A stretch of 64,000 nt of DNA, taken from the NCBI GenBank assembly GCA_002104905.1, contig MCFE01000027.1:62001-126000 (forward strand), in the 5' to 3' direction. The position numbers and the translations under genes are program-made. Of this stretch, positions 1 through 9,543 are shown in pieces; the first letter of the stretch is position 1, and every line of letters starts with the position of its first letter. Source of the DNA: Basidiobolus meristosporus CBS 931.73 (taxonomy: Eukaryota; Basidiobolomycota; Basidiobolomycetes; Basidiobolales; Basidiobolaceae). The notes beneath the pieces were generated by a model. It saw only the letters and a program-made list of their open reading frames with translations. It was not told the DNA's origin and did not search any database.

Positions 1-2786
1 CTAATATGATAGAGGATACCTGTAGCTGCTTTCGGGACCCTCTTTACTAACTGAATCGACGATCTTTTTACGCTCGGTTCCCGCTAAACGAAAATCATCA
101 AAATCATCTAAAAGAAAGGAAACGAGGTTAACTTTCTTATGTTGATGTGTCTATGGAAAGAGCCTGATAAACAACCTGTCAGATCCTCAAATTTTGGCTT
201 GGGTTGAAATAGTGGATCGACTTCTGGGTTTACAGCGTAATCGACGTGTTTCTTGGGTCTATTGGAACAAATGGTGGTTGGGCTAAGTCAACAGTCAGTC
301 AGGTGGGATGCTATACTGGCAGACAGTACCTCGAAGATCTTCTCGCCTCCATTCTACAAATGAGACTATGGGTAGCAAAAAATGAGGCAGCCGCTTGTTA
401 TGAGTGATTCACTTGATTAACGATCGAATTATGACGGGAACGAATCTCTCAACTCCGTTAAAAGGAGCACGTGAATGCGATATCAACAAGTGATGTGTTT
501 TGATTGACCTAGATTGCGGCTCCTATGGCTGAAAAGCAATTCTATTGGACAACTTTAATATAAGGCATACTTTGTCAAGTCACAGCATGAGCATTTAAGC
601 AACAACATAATGAAGATTACATCTGGCAATCCAATTTGAATAAATAATTTCATAAAGCTAAGTCATAACCCTTTGGACGACTCATGCTGGCACCATTGAA
701 GCCAAAATGCGCTCAACTTGTATTCGTACACGGTCATTCTAGACTCGTTGATTGACTTGTCTGGTTGACCTGTGAAGCAGAAGGTATGATCGGAGCAAAG
801 ATACTCCTTAGGTCCACTGAGCGCACCACCACCCATAGCCTTGCTGGCGAATGCTGCACATAATTGAATGCTAGAGATGTATCCAAGGAAAGACCTCTCG
901 CAAGAGCTATTGATGTGATTGAAACGCAGCCCCAATTGGGATCATTTCATGGGTTACCAGATACTCGGGAACAAGTATGAAAGCCGGTTAGGTAGAGTCC
1001 TGAAACCTGAATCAGGCACGTAGACTGGTTTGGAAAAACCTCAGGTAACACCAATATGATAACATGCCAGCATCACATTTGTTGCATAGCCTTCAATGGA
1101 TTGAATTGAAGCCATGTATTCCTGATTGATATTTCAAATGACATTCATCGCCCGTTGCATACTGCACTTGTATGGCGATCTGGAGATCGCAATCCAATGA
1201 TTTATAAAGTGCCTAAGAACCCAATGCACCATGCATGGATCGTAAATATAACATCCGGCCACCCCTACCGACTTCATTTAGGAGAGTAGAGGCGCGCATC
1301 CAAACACAATTCTCAGCCAAGGGACACGGTTTCTCGTCACTGCTCTCCAGCACATTTGGAGTTAATCAGTACTCTCTGGGGAGCATACAGGGAGTGGATT
1401 GGCTTGAACAGATTTTAATCGAAAAATTTTCGACCGCCAATAAGGAGCCAGGCCGTTGAAGACTCCGCCTTAAAGAATTATCGGGACCCATCAGATATCG
1501 CCATTATCGCTCAAGCGGCAGTACTTAACCCAAATTGGAGAATTCGAGAATTATTTCCCGGCCAATTGATATATTTGGGCAAGATCTTAATTGCACGATA
1601 GCATTCGGCCAGTCACTCGGAGACTCTTACAACCCAAATCATCCAGACAACAAGAATATTTGCATTCACCAACCCAAATCATTAAGAAGAATATTGCATT
1701 CACCGACCCAAATAAGATGACTATTGCGGGTGGATGTAGTGGCCATTCACGATAGTTTAAATAATATTGGGGGAAATGCGTGTATAAACCCAACCTATGG
1801 GATAGGTGGATGCGGAAAATCAAAGTTTAATGGAATCATCCGATCAAACTTGACGAGATACAGTTACTGCAGCTAACTTCCCCCATGGCCACTGGACAAT
1901 CAAGGGACCATATGAATCTGCCAATACCACACTTTCATTACAGTTGCTGGAGCGATATACGGGATAGAGCATTCTGCCATTGGACTCAGCATAAATCATT
2001 GCTACGCCAAGGCAAATACTGACAGCTACGGTGAGTGATCACTGGCCAATTGATCGGCGTTAACATCAGACGCAATGCTTCATAGGAAAGCCGCGGTTGC
2101 TCACCCTTCATGTGAATGTTGTGTTTTCTGTGAGCGCATTCCAGACCAATTCTGGCTTTGGCTATCAACTGATGGGGAAGGATCCATCCAATTATGAGGT
2201 GATTGAGCTGGCTCGGTAGCAAATCACATTTGAGGGTGACTTGTCTATATGCACCGCGGCGAGCTTTTGGTTTGAGTTGCAAATTCATTTCACTACCCAC
2301 CCACCACCACCCATCCGCTGCCCTAATCGGCCCCTTTTTGGTATCATGTGTGAAATATTTCCCAATGGCCACGGGTATCATTGTGGGACGGGTGCTCATA
2401 ACAGCCCAGACATGGATGCGCACCTGCTCACTCACCGCTCATGCTGATATTTGCACCATTCTTTCTGATGCACTCCCCTACTTCCCCGCCAGTGTTTTGC
2501 TAATCACATACCTACCGAGAATGATTGTGTGTCGTGCGTAAAGGTGCGTTGTCTTCTGATTGTATCACTCCTATATGATATGATATATCACGGAATTAAA
2601 AATACATGAAGGAAAAATCAAAAAGAGGTAGTCATATTTCTAATTAGATTTCTAGTATAGGAGATGCCACAATGAGGCTTCGTGTAGCTCAAACCGCTCA
2701 TTTAGGGAAATTTCCCTTTTCACGTTGATCCAATCAGTGATCATGAGATATCTCGTCACCTTGTATGAGGCCCCATCGAACATGGG
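1..2786. other. Gene-free stretch at the left edge
   Basis: I see no gene I can support here. Short open frames exist on both strands, the longest around 1986-2435 (-) and 2203-2541 (+), but they overlap each other, several lack an ATG start, and none carries a recognisable motif. Base composition resembles the genic left part and not the AT-rich transposon island, so this is probably ordinary intergenic DNA or the flank of a gene beyond the window edge. Spliced genes with short exons cannot be excluded by eye. Confidence 0.5.
1631..1715. repeat. Imperfect tandem repeat, 34-40 bp unit
   Basis: Two and a third copies of a unit that starts AACCCAAATCAT and ends AGAATATTGCATTCACC lie head to tail: 1631-1670 (40 bp), 1671-1704 (34 bp) and a partial third from 1705. 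The copies differ by small indels. It is non-coding as far as can be seen. Confidence 0.6.
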
Positions 2787-2792
2787 TATAAA
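2787..2792 (+). promoter_or_regulatory. TATA box of the cyclin gene
   Basis: TATAAA lies 71 bp upstream of the cyclin ATG (2863) in an otherwise non-coding stretch. A start of transcription 30 bp or more downstream would give a short leader that can hold the small upstream ORF at 2822. Confidence 0.5.
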
Positions 2793-2821
2793 GCCCACTT
2801 AGAAGCCTGACTTGGCCCTTC

Positions 2822-2866
2822 ATGATTGTTCACCTTATTTCTTTCCCCAATTACTCTTTAATATGA
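2822..2866 (+). promoter_or_regulatory. Upstream ORF overlapping the cyclin start (ATGA)
   Basis: An ATG at 2822 opens a 14-codon frame whose TGA stop (2864-2866) overlaps the cyclin ATG (2863-2865) as ATGA. If transcription starts upstream of 2822, ribosomes translating this ORF would stop exactly on the cyclin start, an arrangement that allows reinitiation and can damp expression. Whether the leader includes 2822 is unknown. Confidence 0.35.
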
Positions 2867-3561
2867 CCGACTACCAAGTCTTGCTCGATTCGTTCCTTAG
2901 TCATTACGAGCCCGATGCCACTGAGGTATCCGGTGAGGCCGACGATGTGTCTTTGGCATGCTTCGTTGCTGACACTGTCTTCCACCTTTGCCATGATATC
3001 CCTTTCGAGTTCAATCCCTCCGGAAACTCCTTCACCTCCTTTTGTAGCCACATCCTTTCCACCATGAATATCTCCCCATCCGCAATTCTAGTCGCTCTGG
3101 AGTATATCCAGCGGCTAAAGGCCAACTGCCCTACAAAGGTCAATGGTCCTGACACAGAATACGCCATTCTGGTGGTTGCCTTGATGCTGGCCCACAAGTT
3201 CCAAGACGACAACACCTACTCGAACCAATCCTGGGCTGTGATATCTAAACTCCCCTTGGCGCACATCAATATGGTTGAGGTGGAGTTTCTGGCCTCTTTA
3301 GATTTCAACCTCTTTGTCTCTGAGCTGGAGTACATCGAGTGGCTCAACTGCCTGGAGCAGTACCTGAATCAGTACGAGTCCTTCGCATTGCAAGATAGTT
3401 TCCCATATCACGACATGGATGTGGAGGATGAGTATCTGTACGACGCTCCAGAGCTCTACACCAACGAGATGGACCTGTTTGCCTACAGCGCACCACCTTC
3501 GCCGGATGTAGACCTGATGAATGGCTCCTACTATTCCCAAGCAGTGGGTATCTGCCGCTGA
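2863..3561 (+). CDS. PHO80/PCL-type cyclin
   Basis: This 232-residue protein is a cyclin of the fungal PHO80/PCL family, which binds and activates Pho85/CDK5-like kinases in cell-cycle, morphogenesis or phosphate control. The cyclin box runs from about residue 55 to 165. It has a PCL-like helix around the ILVALEYIQRL segment (75-85), the A-H-K-F-x-D-D motif (110-116) with the conserved Lys, and E-F-L-x-x-L-D-F-N-L (141-150) with the conserved Glu. The acidic, Tyr-rich tail contains a Ser-Pro site. The frame is open upstream to 2812 without an ATG, so the first ATG at 2863 was chosen; it lies 71 bp after a TATA box. No intron is needed. It is convergent with the small gene at 4323-4562. The subfamily (Pcl1/2, Pcl5 or Pho80) cannot be settled by eye. 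The family call is firm. Confidence 0.85.
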   Translation: MTDYQVLLDSFLSHYEPDATEVSGEADDVSLACFVADTVFHLCHDIPFEFNPSGNSFTSFCSHILSTMNISPSAILVALEYIQRLKANCPTKVNGPDTEYAILVVALMLAHKFQDDNTYSNQSWAVISKLPLAHINMVEVEFLASLDFNLFVSELEYIEWLNCLEQYLNQYESFALQDSFPYHDMDVEDEYLYDAPELYTNEMDLFAYSAPPSPDVDLMNGSYYSQAVGICR

Positions 3562-3907
3562 GTCACAGCCAAGCATCATGCCGTAGTTCCATACTCAATG
3601 GTTACCCTTGCTTCACGGAGCAATCCATGGATATGCATTTGTCATGTATGAAGCAGAAGCCCAACGGATGGTCAGACTCTATGCCGTGTAACCTGTACTA
3701 CCCTCAACTTGATTGAGCCGGAATCCTATATCACCGCTGAAGCTGATCTTGTACCATTGTAATCTATGTTTTAGATTGCCCTTGACTCAACCCTCAACCC
3801 TCAACCCCCCAACTAATCTTCAAGAGAGAAGTTGATGTATAAATCCTAGTATACTTGTAATAGTAATAGAAATCGTTCGACCTCAGCAGCAACCATAACA
3901 TGATCGC

Positions 3908-3913
3908 AATAAA
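3908..3913 (+). terminator. Possible polyadenylation signal (AATAAA)
   Basis: This is the first AATAAA downstream of the cyclin stop codon, about 350 bp after it. The distance is long for a compact fungal gene, so an unrecognised A-rich signal nearer the stop may be used instead. Confidence 0.25.
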
Positions 3914-4322
3914 TCATCGAAAAGTCACCTCCGTGGCCAATGAACGCCTAGCCTCTGAACCCATCGTCTTGTTTGGTTGAGACTGGTCTTGTCGGCCTGT
4001 AGGCAAATTAAAGCGCCCGGTGGCTTTCGCCCAAACGATGTTTCAACAGGGCCGTGTGCAGGAGCGAACTCCACTTGATTAACCACCACAAGGCAACCAC
4101 CCGCATGAGGACTCCCTCCTGCACATCCACGGCCCCCCGGGTAAATTGTAGAGGCTCTTTTCTTTTTCACAGGAGGGCTGCGCTTGTGACTACTCTGGTT
4201 GTTTATGGGAAATATCGAAAAATACAGATGGGGCATGTGCACGATTCTTTTTCCATCTCGATTGCAATGCTGATAAATTTGGAAGATGGTAATAATCATC
4301 TAGAACCGCATGATGGATACAG

Positions 4323-4562
4323 TTAGATTGATGTGTCTTGTGTCTTCCGTTCTCCCTTGACGAGTGTCTTTTTCCCCACCAGGTCTTGACCAGGGGCGCA
4401 GGTGATAAACATATTGGAGTTAAGCTGTGGACGTATATTGTCTTGCGAATGGCCAATCGATGGAGGTCGATCGTTGAGGTATCTAGCCCAATAAGGAAAT
4501 GCCCATCGAATTCCACCGGCCAATCTGGGAATGTTGAGGGAAGTGGTTGATTTGGTGGACAT
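4323..4562 (-). CDS. Small protein of unknown function (79 aa)
   Basis: I do not recognise this protein. It has 79 residues and is basic. A Ser/Thr/Arg-containing N-terminus leads into an aromatic segment (G-I-R-W-A-F-P-Y-W-A-R-Y, residues 17-28), then a hydrophilic half ending in a Lys-rich stretch. Three things argue that it is real: the ATG at 4562 follows a pyrimidine-rich leader (TTTTCTTTGTTTTTCTTTG), third codon positions are enriched in C and T, and the composition suits a small organelle-targeted protein. The frame is open a few codons further upstream but without an ATG. Overlapping frames of similar length on the same strand (4190-4720 and 3925-4299) look less gene-like. No TATA box or polyadenylation signal is obvious. 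Confidence 0.4.
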   Translation of the reverse strand: MSTKSTTSLNIPRLAGGIRWAFPYWARYLNDRPPSIGHSQDNIRPQLNSNMFITCAPGQDLVGKKTLVKGERKTQDTSI

Positions 4563-5273
4563 GGCGAAGTCAAAGAAAAACAAAGAAAATTTCTATCCTC
4601 TTCCTCTCTGACCCAGCCTTCGCCCGCTTGCGATGGCAGAATTGGGAGGTACTCTTGCCCACGGTTACACCGCGACATTTGAGTTGAATACCGAGTAATA
4701 TCATGGTAAACGACAAACAAAGCAATCTGAGTAACCGTAACACGTTATCGATCAAGTGGGCAGCTTGCTCACCACACGCTGTGATCCTCCATCCTCGCCC
4801 GAGTTGTAATCGTATCCGGTGTGCTTAAAATGTATGGGTCAGATGGTTGGTGGAAATCCAGATCTAAACTGTTTCGACGGTTACTCGGCGAGGAGATTCG
4901 ATTTGTAGGGAGAAGATGTTGGCTTGGTGGCGGATGTCATGCACCTCATCCTTTTGGCCCAGACTTCAGCTAAGCTCCTCTGGATGTCCGCTTGGATACA
5001 TGGACTGACTTGATTTGTAGTGATTCATGTAACATCACTTCCGTGATTCATGTTACATCAATCCAGCCTATACAGCAACACTACAGCAGAGGCATCAGTG
5101 ATAATTGAACCCAGTCAATCCTAGTCATATGAGCGATCATTTTACGGGTTGGGTGGCTACTGGACGCCAGGTTACGTGTTGTCTAATCAGTGGAGCCAAG
5201 ATCCTCCTCCCCCAAGTATAGTGTTGTCTTCCACAATGTATTACTGGTTTAAGGGCATGTAGCTGGTACCTCG

Positions 5274-5301
5274 TAGCTGGCAGCTGGCAGCTGGCAGCTG
5301 G
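5274..5301. repeat. CAGCTGG heptamer repeat (x4)
   Basis: Three perfect CAGCTGG units (5281-5301) follow one variant TAGCTGG (5274-5280). Each unit contains CAGCTG, a palindromic E-box sequence. Confidence 0.8.
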
Positions 5302-5680
5302 CCAAACAAGTAATGGCTAAAGGTTCATTCCTACCAAGCCAAGGTGGTCGGGCAAAAAAAATCCCGTATTTGTGAAAATTATAAGGTTTGATTCCTATGA
5401 CATCAGCTGGTTGAATTATACACACAGGGGACGAATAGCACCGAGGTAAATTGTATCGAGTGACCCTTTTGATTCATTGATATATCTCCAGCTGATTGGT
5501 GACCTTCTCGTTATCGCATCTCTTCTTTGGTCTGGCATAGACTGGAATGTCGTCCTGGGGATTTTCCGCTAGAGGCTACATAGGTGAACCGGAAATCTCA
5601 TCACCCGTTGCACCGGGGACTTTGAGTGGAGTCAGGAATGCGTATTATATCGAACGGATGGCTAGGAATAAATGAAACTA

Positions 5681-5706
5681 CACACACACACACACACACA
5701 CACACA
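5681..5706. repeat. (CA)13 microsatellite
   Basis: Thirteen uninterrupted CA dinucleotides. This would be a polymorphic marker. Confidence 0.95.
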
Positions 5707-6952
5707 TGTTTTCTGAGCAAAGCTGGGATCTGTGGCTTTGTCTTCATTTTTGAAACACAGGAGCTCTGGAAAGATGATGTGGGATATATGGATATGTTCC
5801 TGATTTTTTCATACACGGCCTAGATTCATTCGGCTGGCTAGTAGTAGAGATGGTTGAGGGTAATGCCTTTTTTTAGACTTGATGGATATTTTCCTTTGCG
5901 AGCAACCACCCAGCTGGAGGATGCACATATTCCTTTGGGAGTTTACCTGCATTGCCGTACCGTCTTCCCAGGTGATTTCTTTTGTAAATCTAAGGCGTGA
6001 TGGTCATATAGCGTCAAGTAACCAATGACATGATCGCCTGCATGGGTCAGGTATTGGGAGACGTCAGATGTAGGTGCGATATAATTCTATCGATGATTCA
6101 TCAAGTGTGCCCTGTATCCCTACAGAACCCCAGATGATTTGATGCTTGTTGCAAGGTGGGATAGACCACACTTGGACCCGTTCCGTAGAGGCAACACGAT
6201 TTCCTTGATTTCACGGTTATTGAGCCATTCTCATAGACCTCTCTACGACCCCAATACTGACATGGTTCTTTGCCCCCACTCTTCAGTTTACTTTTCGCTG
6301 GTGGCTACCTAACAGATAACCACCTAGATGGTCTAGGCACTTCTTTATTGTCTTCGGGAGCTGGATCGGGAAATGTTCTGCAACCCTGTGAGTGGTAGCA
6401 TAGATTCTCGACCACTATTGTTGGTGACCTCTCCTTATGAGAAGCTGGACAGGCTAGTCTCTTGTAAGGTGAGAAATCTGCCCTCAGCACAGCAATTTAC
6501 CGGTCTCACTACCCAACTACCTTTAAAGAAGAGACTAGAATTACTATTGGTTTTCTCTAGGTGAAGTGCTTGACTCTGGTCAGTGAATTATTCGCATTTA
6601 CGTAATGCTTCTCCCTGAAGGAACCCTATTTCATCCCAACCCTTCGTCCGCTGTCTGAATAAAAATCTCCAGGTATAGCTGTATCCCCGCTGGGCGCCAT
6701 TATGCTTATTTCCGTACCAGCTCTCCACCAATGTACTGATTCACCCACCCAGTCCAACTAAGCGTGGCCAATCACAGCGGCCCCATCGGCATTGACCCTA
6801 ATTTCCATTTGAATCTACATCGCATGAAAAACCTGTTTCATGGCTGTTTGATGATTCCACCGGATCCATTGAGAAATCTTACTTGAAACCAAGATGATCA
6901 TTTCAAGTTTGGTTCTGCTTTTGGACGGGTTTCATGCCGTGACATGGTGAAC

Positions 6953-6959
6953 TATATAA
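6953..6959 (+). promoter_or_regulatory. TATA box of the secreted-protein gene
   Basis: TATATAA lies 44 bp upstream of the first ATG at 6997. This spacing leaves room for a very short leader and supports 6997 as the start, against the non-ATG opening of the frame at 6973. Confidence 0.55.
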
Positions 6960-6996
6960 CCTATTTTCTGCAGTGGAAGTGAGCTGCTTTGTCGTC

Positions 6997-7563
6997 ATGC
7001 GTGTAATCTCAGCACTAGGGGTCGTCGGCGTGTTCCTTGCCTTGGGTTCGTCTGTTCGGGGGGAAGCGCTGGACGAGAAAATCCTTGGGTCTGCGGAGGA
7101 CGATCTCTACCGCAACAGAGCCTCTATCTGGTCAAGACCCATTGTTTCACGGATGAGAACCCCGATGTATGAGCAAGTGACGATCACCAGGTTCAGAGGT
7201 CCTTGGGGCGGATGGTCGGGTCACCAGTATTCCAACCGCTATTACCAAGGGGGTTGGGCACCTTCCCTCTCCCAGGGGCAATACGGTGAACCGAGCTGGG
7301 CCAGGGACTATCTGAGCAGCTCGAGTTACCGGCCACGGCTGTTCAAACGGTCCTTAGCCACACGAGGCCTTCGGAAATCTTCCAGGAAGAAGGTACGACG
7401 TGCAAGTGTGAAAGGTTGTCCAGGAGGTCACCTGGATCACGATGGAAATTGTGTCAAAACACCATGCCCCTACCGGGATGCAGATGGGGAATGTTCAACC
7501 AAGCCACCGCCGGTCTGTGTCACGATCGATCCAGAAGGGAATTGCCATCCCAAAAAATCCTAG
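6997..7563 (+). CDS. Secreted basic protein with a triple D-x-[DE]-G-x-C motif
   Basis: This 188-residue protein has no family I recognise. Residues 1-22 are a clear signal peptide (hydrophobic V/F/L/A core, small residues before E23). The middle (about 45-115) is rich in Arg, Trp, Gly, Tyr and Ser. Two dibasic sites, KR at 117-118 and RR at 134-135, could be cut by a Kex2-type protease and release the C-terminal domain. That domain has six cysteines (141, 152, 157, 166, 174, 183) arranged as three Cys pairs, each closing with D-x-[DE]-G-x-C: DHDGNC, DADGEC, DPEGNC. Three disulfide-linked mini-repeats are likely. The frame opens at 6973 with GTG; the first ATG is 6997, just after a TATA box. 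An AATAAA lies 22 bp past the stop. It is convergent with the repetitive secreted protein at 7960-9360. The role could be cell wall or effector-like, but this is not shown. Confidence 0.75.
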   Translation: MRVISALGVVGVFLALGSSVRGEALDEKILGSAEDDLYRNRASIWSRPIVSRMRTPMYEQVTITRFRGPWGGWSGHQYSNRYYQGGWAPSLSQGQYGEPSWARDYLSSSSYRPRLFKRSLATRGLRKSSRKKVRRASVKGCPGGHLDHDGNCVKTPCPYRDADGECSTKPPPVCVTIDPEGNCHPKKS

Positions 7564-7584
7564 TGTATTAGTTAAGGTACTTTA

Positions 7585-7590
7585 AATAAA
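7585..7590 (+). terminator. Polyadenylation signal (AATAAA)
   Basis: AATAAA lies 22 bp after the stop of the gene ending at 7563, a usual fungal position. Confidence 0.5.
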
Positions 7591-7857
7591 TCCCTTATTG
7601 CCATAATTGGGCTACACCTTTCACTACACCATCCGCGACACCGATGCTCACCATTCTGGCCATCTCGACCGTTACATTGTTTTCTTGGCTTCCCGGCTAA
7701 ATCCAGACACAGTCTTGCGTCCCCTCCGTCTATTCCCCCGTTCTCCTCATCCCTCTGCTTGTGGACTGAACGAAGATAAACTAGGTTTGACATCTGGGTG
7801 ATCATCCACGTGAGATTCCCGCAACTTCTTTCGTTTCTTTTCAAACTACCTGACCAT

Positions 7858-7863
7858 TTTATT
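7858..7863 (-). terminator. Polyadenylation signal on the minus strand
   Basis: TTTATT on the plus strand reads AATAAA on the minus strand, about 97 bp past the stop (7960) of the repetitive protein gene. Confidence 0.4.
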
Positions 7864-7959
7864 CATTCATCCTTTCGGTGCAAGTGGAAAATCCCGACAT
7901 CAGGCTTAACTTAAACGTCCTTTGGGTGCAACTTCAGTGGATACATGGTTGATTTCTAG

Positions 7960-9360
7960 CTAATCCCATCTATATCTACCGAGGTCGTTGTTGTAAGGAT
8001 CATCGTTGAGCCCGCTGGAGCCATAGCTATCTCCACCGTACCCACCAATTCCGTAGTTGCTACCATCGAAGCCTCCGGTACCGATACCTATACCTATACC
8101 GTTCCCGTTCCCGTTACCATTCCCATTCCCGTAGTCGTCCGCAAGGTCGGGTTTGAAGCCGTACCCGTCGATTTTTGAATCGAGACCGTAGTCAGAGTTC
8201 CATCCATTATCCAGATCATACGGTTTGAAGTCTGGCTTTGGCAGGTCGGGTAGATATGGCTCAGGCTCGGGAACATATGGCTTGGGCTCGGGCTTAGGCT
8301 CGGGCTTGTATGGCTCAGGTTCGGGAACATATGGCTTAGGCTCAGGAACATATGGTTTGGGCTCAGGCTTAGGCTCGGGAACATATGGCTTGGGCTCAGG
8401 CTTAGGCTCGGGAACATATGGCTTGGGCTCAGGCTTAGGCTCGGGAACATATGGCTTGGGCTCAGGCTTAGGCTCGGGAACATATGGCTTGGGCTCAGGC
8501 TTAGGCTCGGGCTTGTATGGCTCAGGTTCGGGAACATAGGGCTTGGGCTCAGGCTTAGGCTCGGGAACATATGGCTTGGGCTCGGGCTTAGGCTCAGGAA
8601 CATATGGCTTAGGCTCAGGCTTAGGCTCGGGCTTGTATGGCTCAGGTTCGGGAACATAGGGCTTAGGCTCGGGCTTGTATGGCTCAGGTTCGGGAACATA
8701 GGGCTTGGGCTCAGGCTTAGGTTCAGGAACATATGGCTTGGGCTCAGGCTTAGGCTCGGGAACATATGGCTTGGGTTCGGGCTTAGGCTCAGGAACATAT
8801 GGCTTGGGCTCGGGCTTATATGGCTCAGGTTCGGGAACATATGGCTTAGGCTTTGGCTTAGTAACATGCGGTTTAGGCTTTGGCTTAATGACATGTGGCT
8901 TGGGCCTTGGTTTAGTGATAGATGGCTTTGACTTAGTCACATATGGCTTGGGTCTTGGCTTAATGATAGATGGCTTTGGCTTGGTCACATGTGGCTTGGG
9001 CCTTGGCTTAGTGACAGATGACTTTGGCTTGGTGACGTGCGGCTTGGAAGGGCGGGAGGACTTGGCATACGAGATTTGCTTTGACATTGAAGTAGCGTAC
9101 TTATTTTTTGAGCCTTTATCTTCCGAATCGTCATCCGAATCGTCGTCATCATCATCATCATTACCTTTAGGTACACTGGTGACTTTCTTTATGACGGGCT
9201 TACCAACATGGTACAACTTGCTTGGGGTACCGTAGGTCGATGGTCCCTTTGCCTTAACGGTTTTCATATCTCTTGGTGCAGCATTAACATAAATGTCTTG
9301 AGAGACAAGCGCCACTGCGCCAGTCATAATCAGATACAGAGCTTTTCCCTCGAGAAACAT
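7960..9360 (-). CDS. Secreted Pro/Lys/Glu repeat protein with Gly-rich tail
   Basis: A 466-residue low-complexity secreted protein, probably extracellular or in the cell wall. Residues 1-28 form a signal peptide ending in N-A-A before P-R-D. A short linker is followed by an acidic Asp/Ser run (about 67-80) and a Ser/Lys-rich part. Next come KPHVTKP-type repeats and a long block of KPYVPEP units in two spacings, 11 residues (KPYVPEPKPEP) and 14 residues (KPYVPEPEPYKPEP). The tail is rich in Gly, Asn, Asp and Tyr with G-N and G-I dipeptide runs. The frame is open up to 9543, but the first ATG downstream of the minus-strand TATA box (9456-9463) is at 9360, and only that start puts the hydrophobic segment at the N-terminus. 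Repeat number is likely to vary between strains. It resembles proline-rich wall proteins in composition only; homology cannot be claimed. Confidence 0.75.
   Translation of the reverse strand: MFLEGKALYLIMTGAVALVSQDIYVNAAPRDMKTVKAKGPSTYGTPSKLYHVGKPVIKKVTSVPKGNDDDDDDDSDDDSEDKGSKNKYATSMSKQISYAKSSRPSKPHVTKPKSSVTKPRPKPHVTKPKPSIIKPRPKPYVTKSKPSITKPRPKPHVIKPKPKPHVTKPKPKPYVPEPEPYKPEPKPYVPEPKPEPKPYVPEPKPEPKPYVPEPKPEPKPYVPEPEPYKPEPKPYVPEPEPYKPEPKPEPKPYVPEPKPEPKPYVPEPKPEPKPYVPEPEPYKPEPKPEPKPYVPEPKPEPKPYVPEPKPEPKPYVPEPKPEPKPYVPEPKPEPKPYVPEPKPYVPEPEPYKPEPKPEPKPYVPEPEPYLPDLPKPDFKPYDLDNGWNSDYGLDSKIDGYGFKPDLADDYGNGNGNGNGNGIGIGIGTGGFDGSNYGIGGYGGDSYGSSGLNDDPYNNDLGRYRWD
8254..8850. repeat. Coding minisatellite (33- and 42-bp units)
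   Basis: About 600 bp of near-identical 33-bp and 42-bp units encode the KPYVPEP repeats of the minus-strand gene. Units in the middle are almost identical, which indicates recent expansion by unequal exchange or slippage. The less regular KPHVTKP units continue to about 9045. Confidence 0.9.
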
Positions 9361-9455
9361 GATTGCAGAGCCAAGAAGAATATAAATCCAGTAAAGGGAC
9401 CACGAAGGGATGGATCTAGTCAAGGTAGATACTTGACACCTTGAACAATGCACAA

Positions 9456-9463
9456 CTTTTATA
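9456..9463 (-). promoter_or_regulatory. TATA box of the repetitive-protein gene
   Basis: The minus strand reads TATAAAAG from 9463 to 9456. No ATG occurs on the minus strand between about 9430 and 9361, so the first start codon is 9360, roughly 100 bp downstream. Confidence 0.5.
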
Positions 9464-9543
9464 GCATTGAAAGGTGTAACCGATACGTTCTTGGACGTTT
9501 TAGGTGCGCATGTCAAAGCAGGGTTCCTAAATGCATGAAACAT

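Larger units (their letters stand above)
4563..6952. other. Intergenic region with microsatellites, no gene seen
   Basis: About 2.4 kb without a supportable gene. It holds a CAGCTGG repeat, a (CA)13 tract and a doubled TGATTCATGT(A/T)ACATCA near 5022-5060. Short frames at 5626-5823, 6305-6490 and 6373-6564 have no recognisable motif and overlap on both strands. Confidence 0.5.

Noticed and set aside
1235-1720. Short plus-strand ORFs at 1235-1459 and 1535-1720
   Set aside because: No motif, no promoter signal, and the second spans the imperfect tandem repeat.
1986-2541. Overlapping ORFs of 149 (-) and 112 (+) codons
   Set aside because: They overlap on opposite strands, the minus one opens with GTG, and neither has a recognisable motif or codon bias.
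2812-2862. N-terminal extension of the cyclin from a TTG at 2812
   Set aside because: A eukaryotic gene needs ATG in nearly all cases; the first in-frame ATG is 2863 and the cyclin box does not need the extra residues.
6973-6996. GTG start for the secreted protein
   Set aside because: It would lie 14 bp from the TATA box and would put extra residues before the signal peptide. ATG at 6997 fits both signals.
8254-8850. CRISPR-like regular repeat
   Set aside because: Units are adjacent, without unique spacers, lie within a reading frame and the DNA is eukaryotic.
8225-9235. Antisense Gly/Ser/Tyr-rich ORFs as separate genes
   Set aside because: They are the reverse reading of the KPYVPEP minisatellite; no promoter or signal of their own.
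9361-9543. 61-residue N-terminal extension of the repetitive protein
   Set aside because: It spans the TATA box at 9456-9463 and would bury the signal peptide inside the protein.
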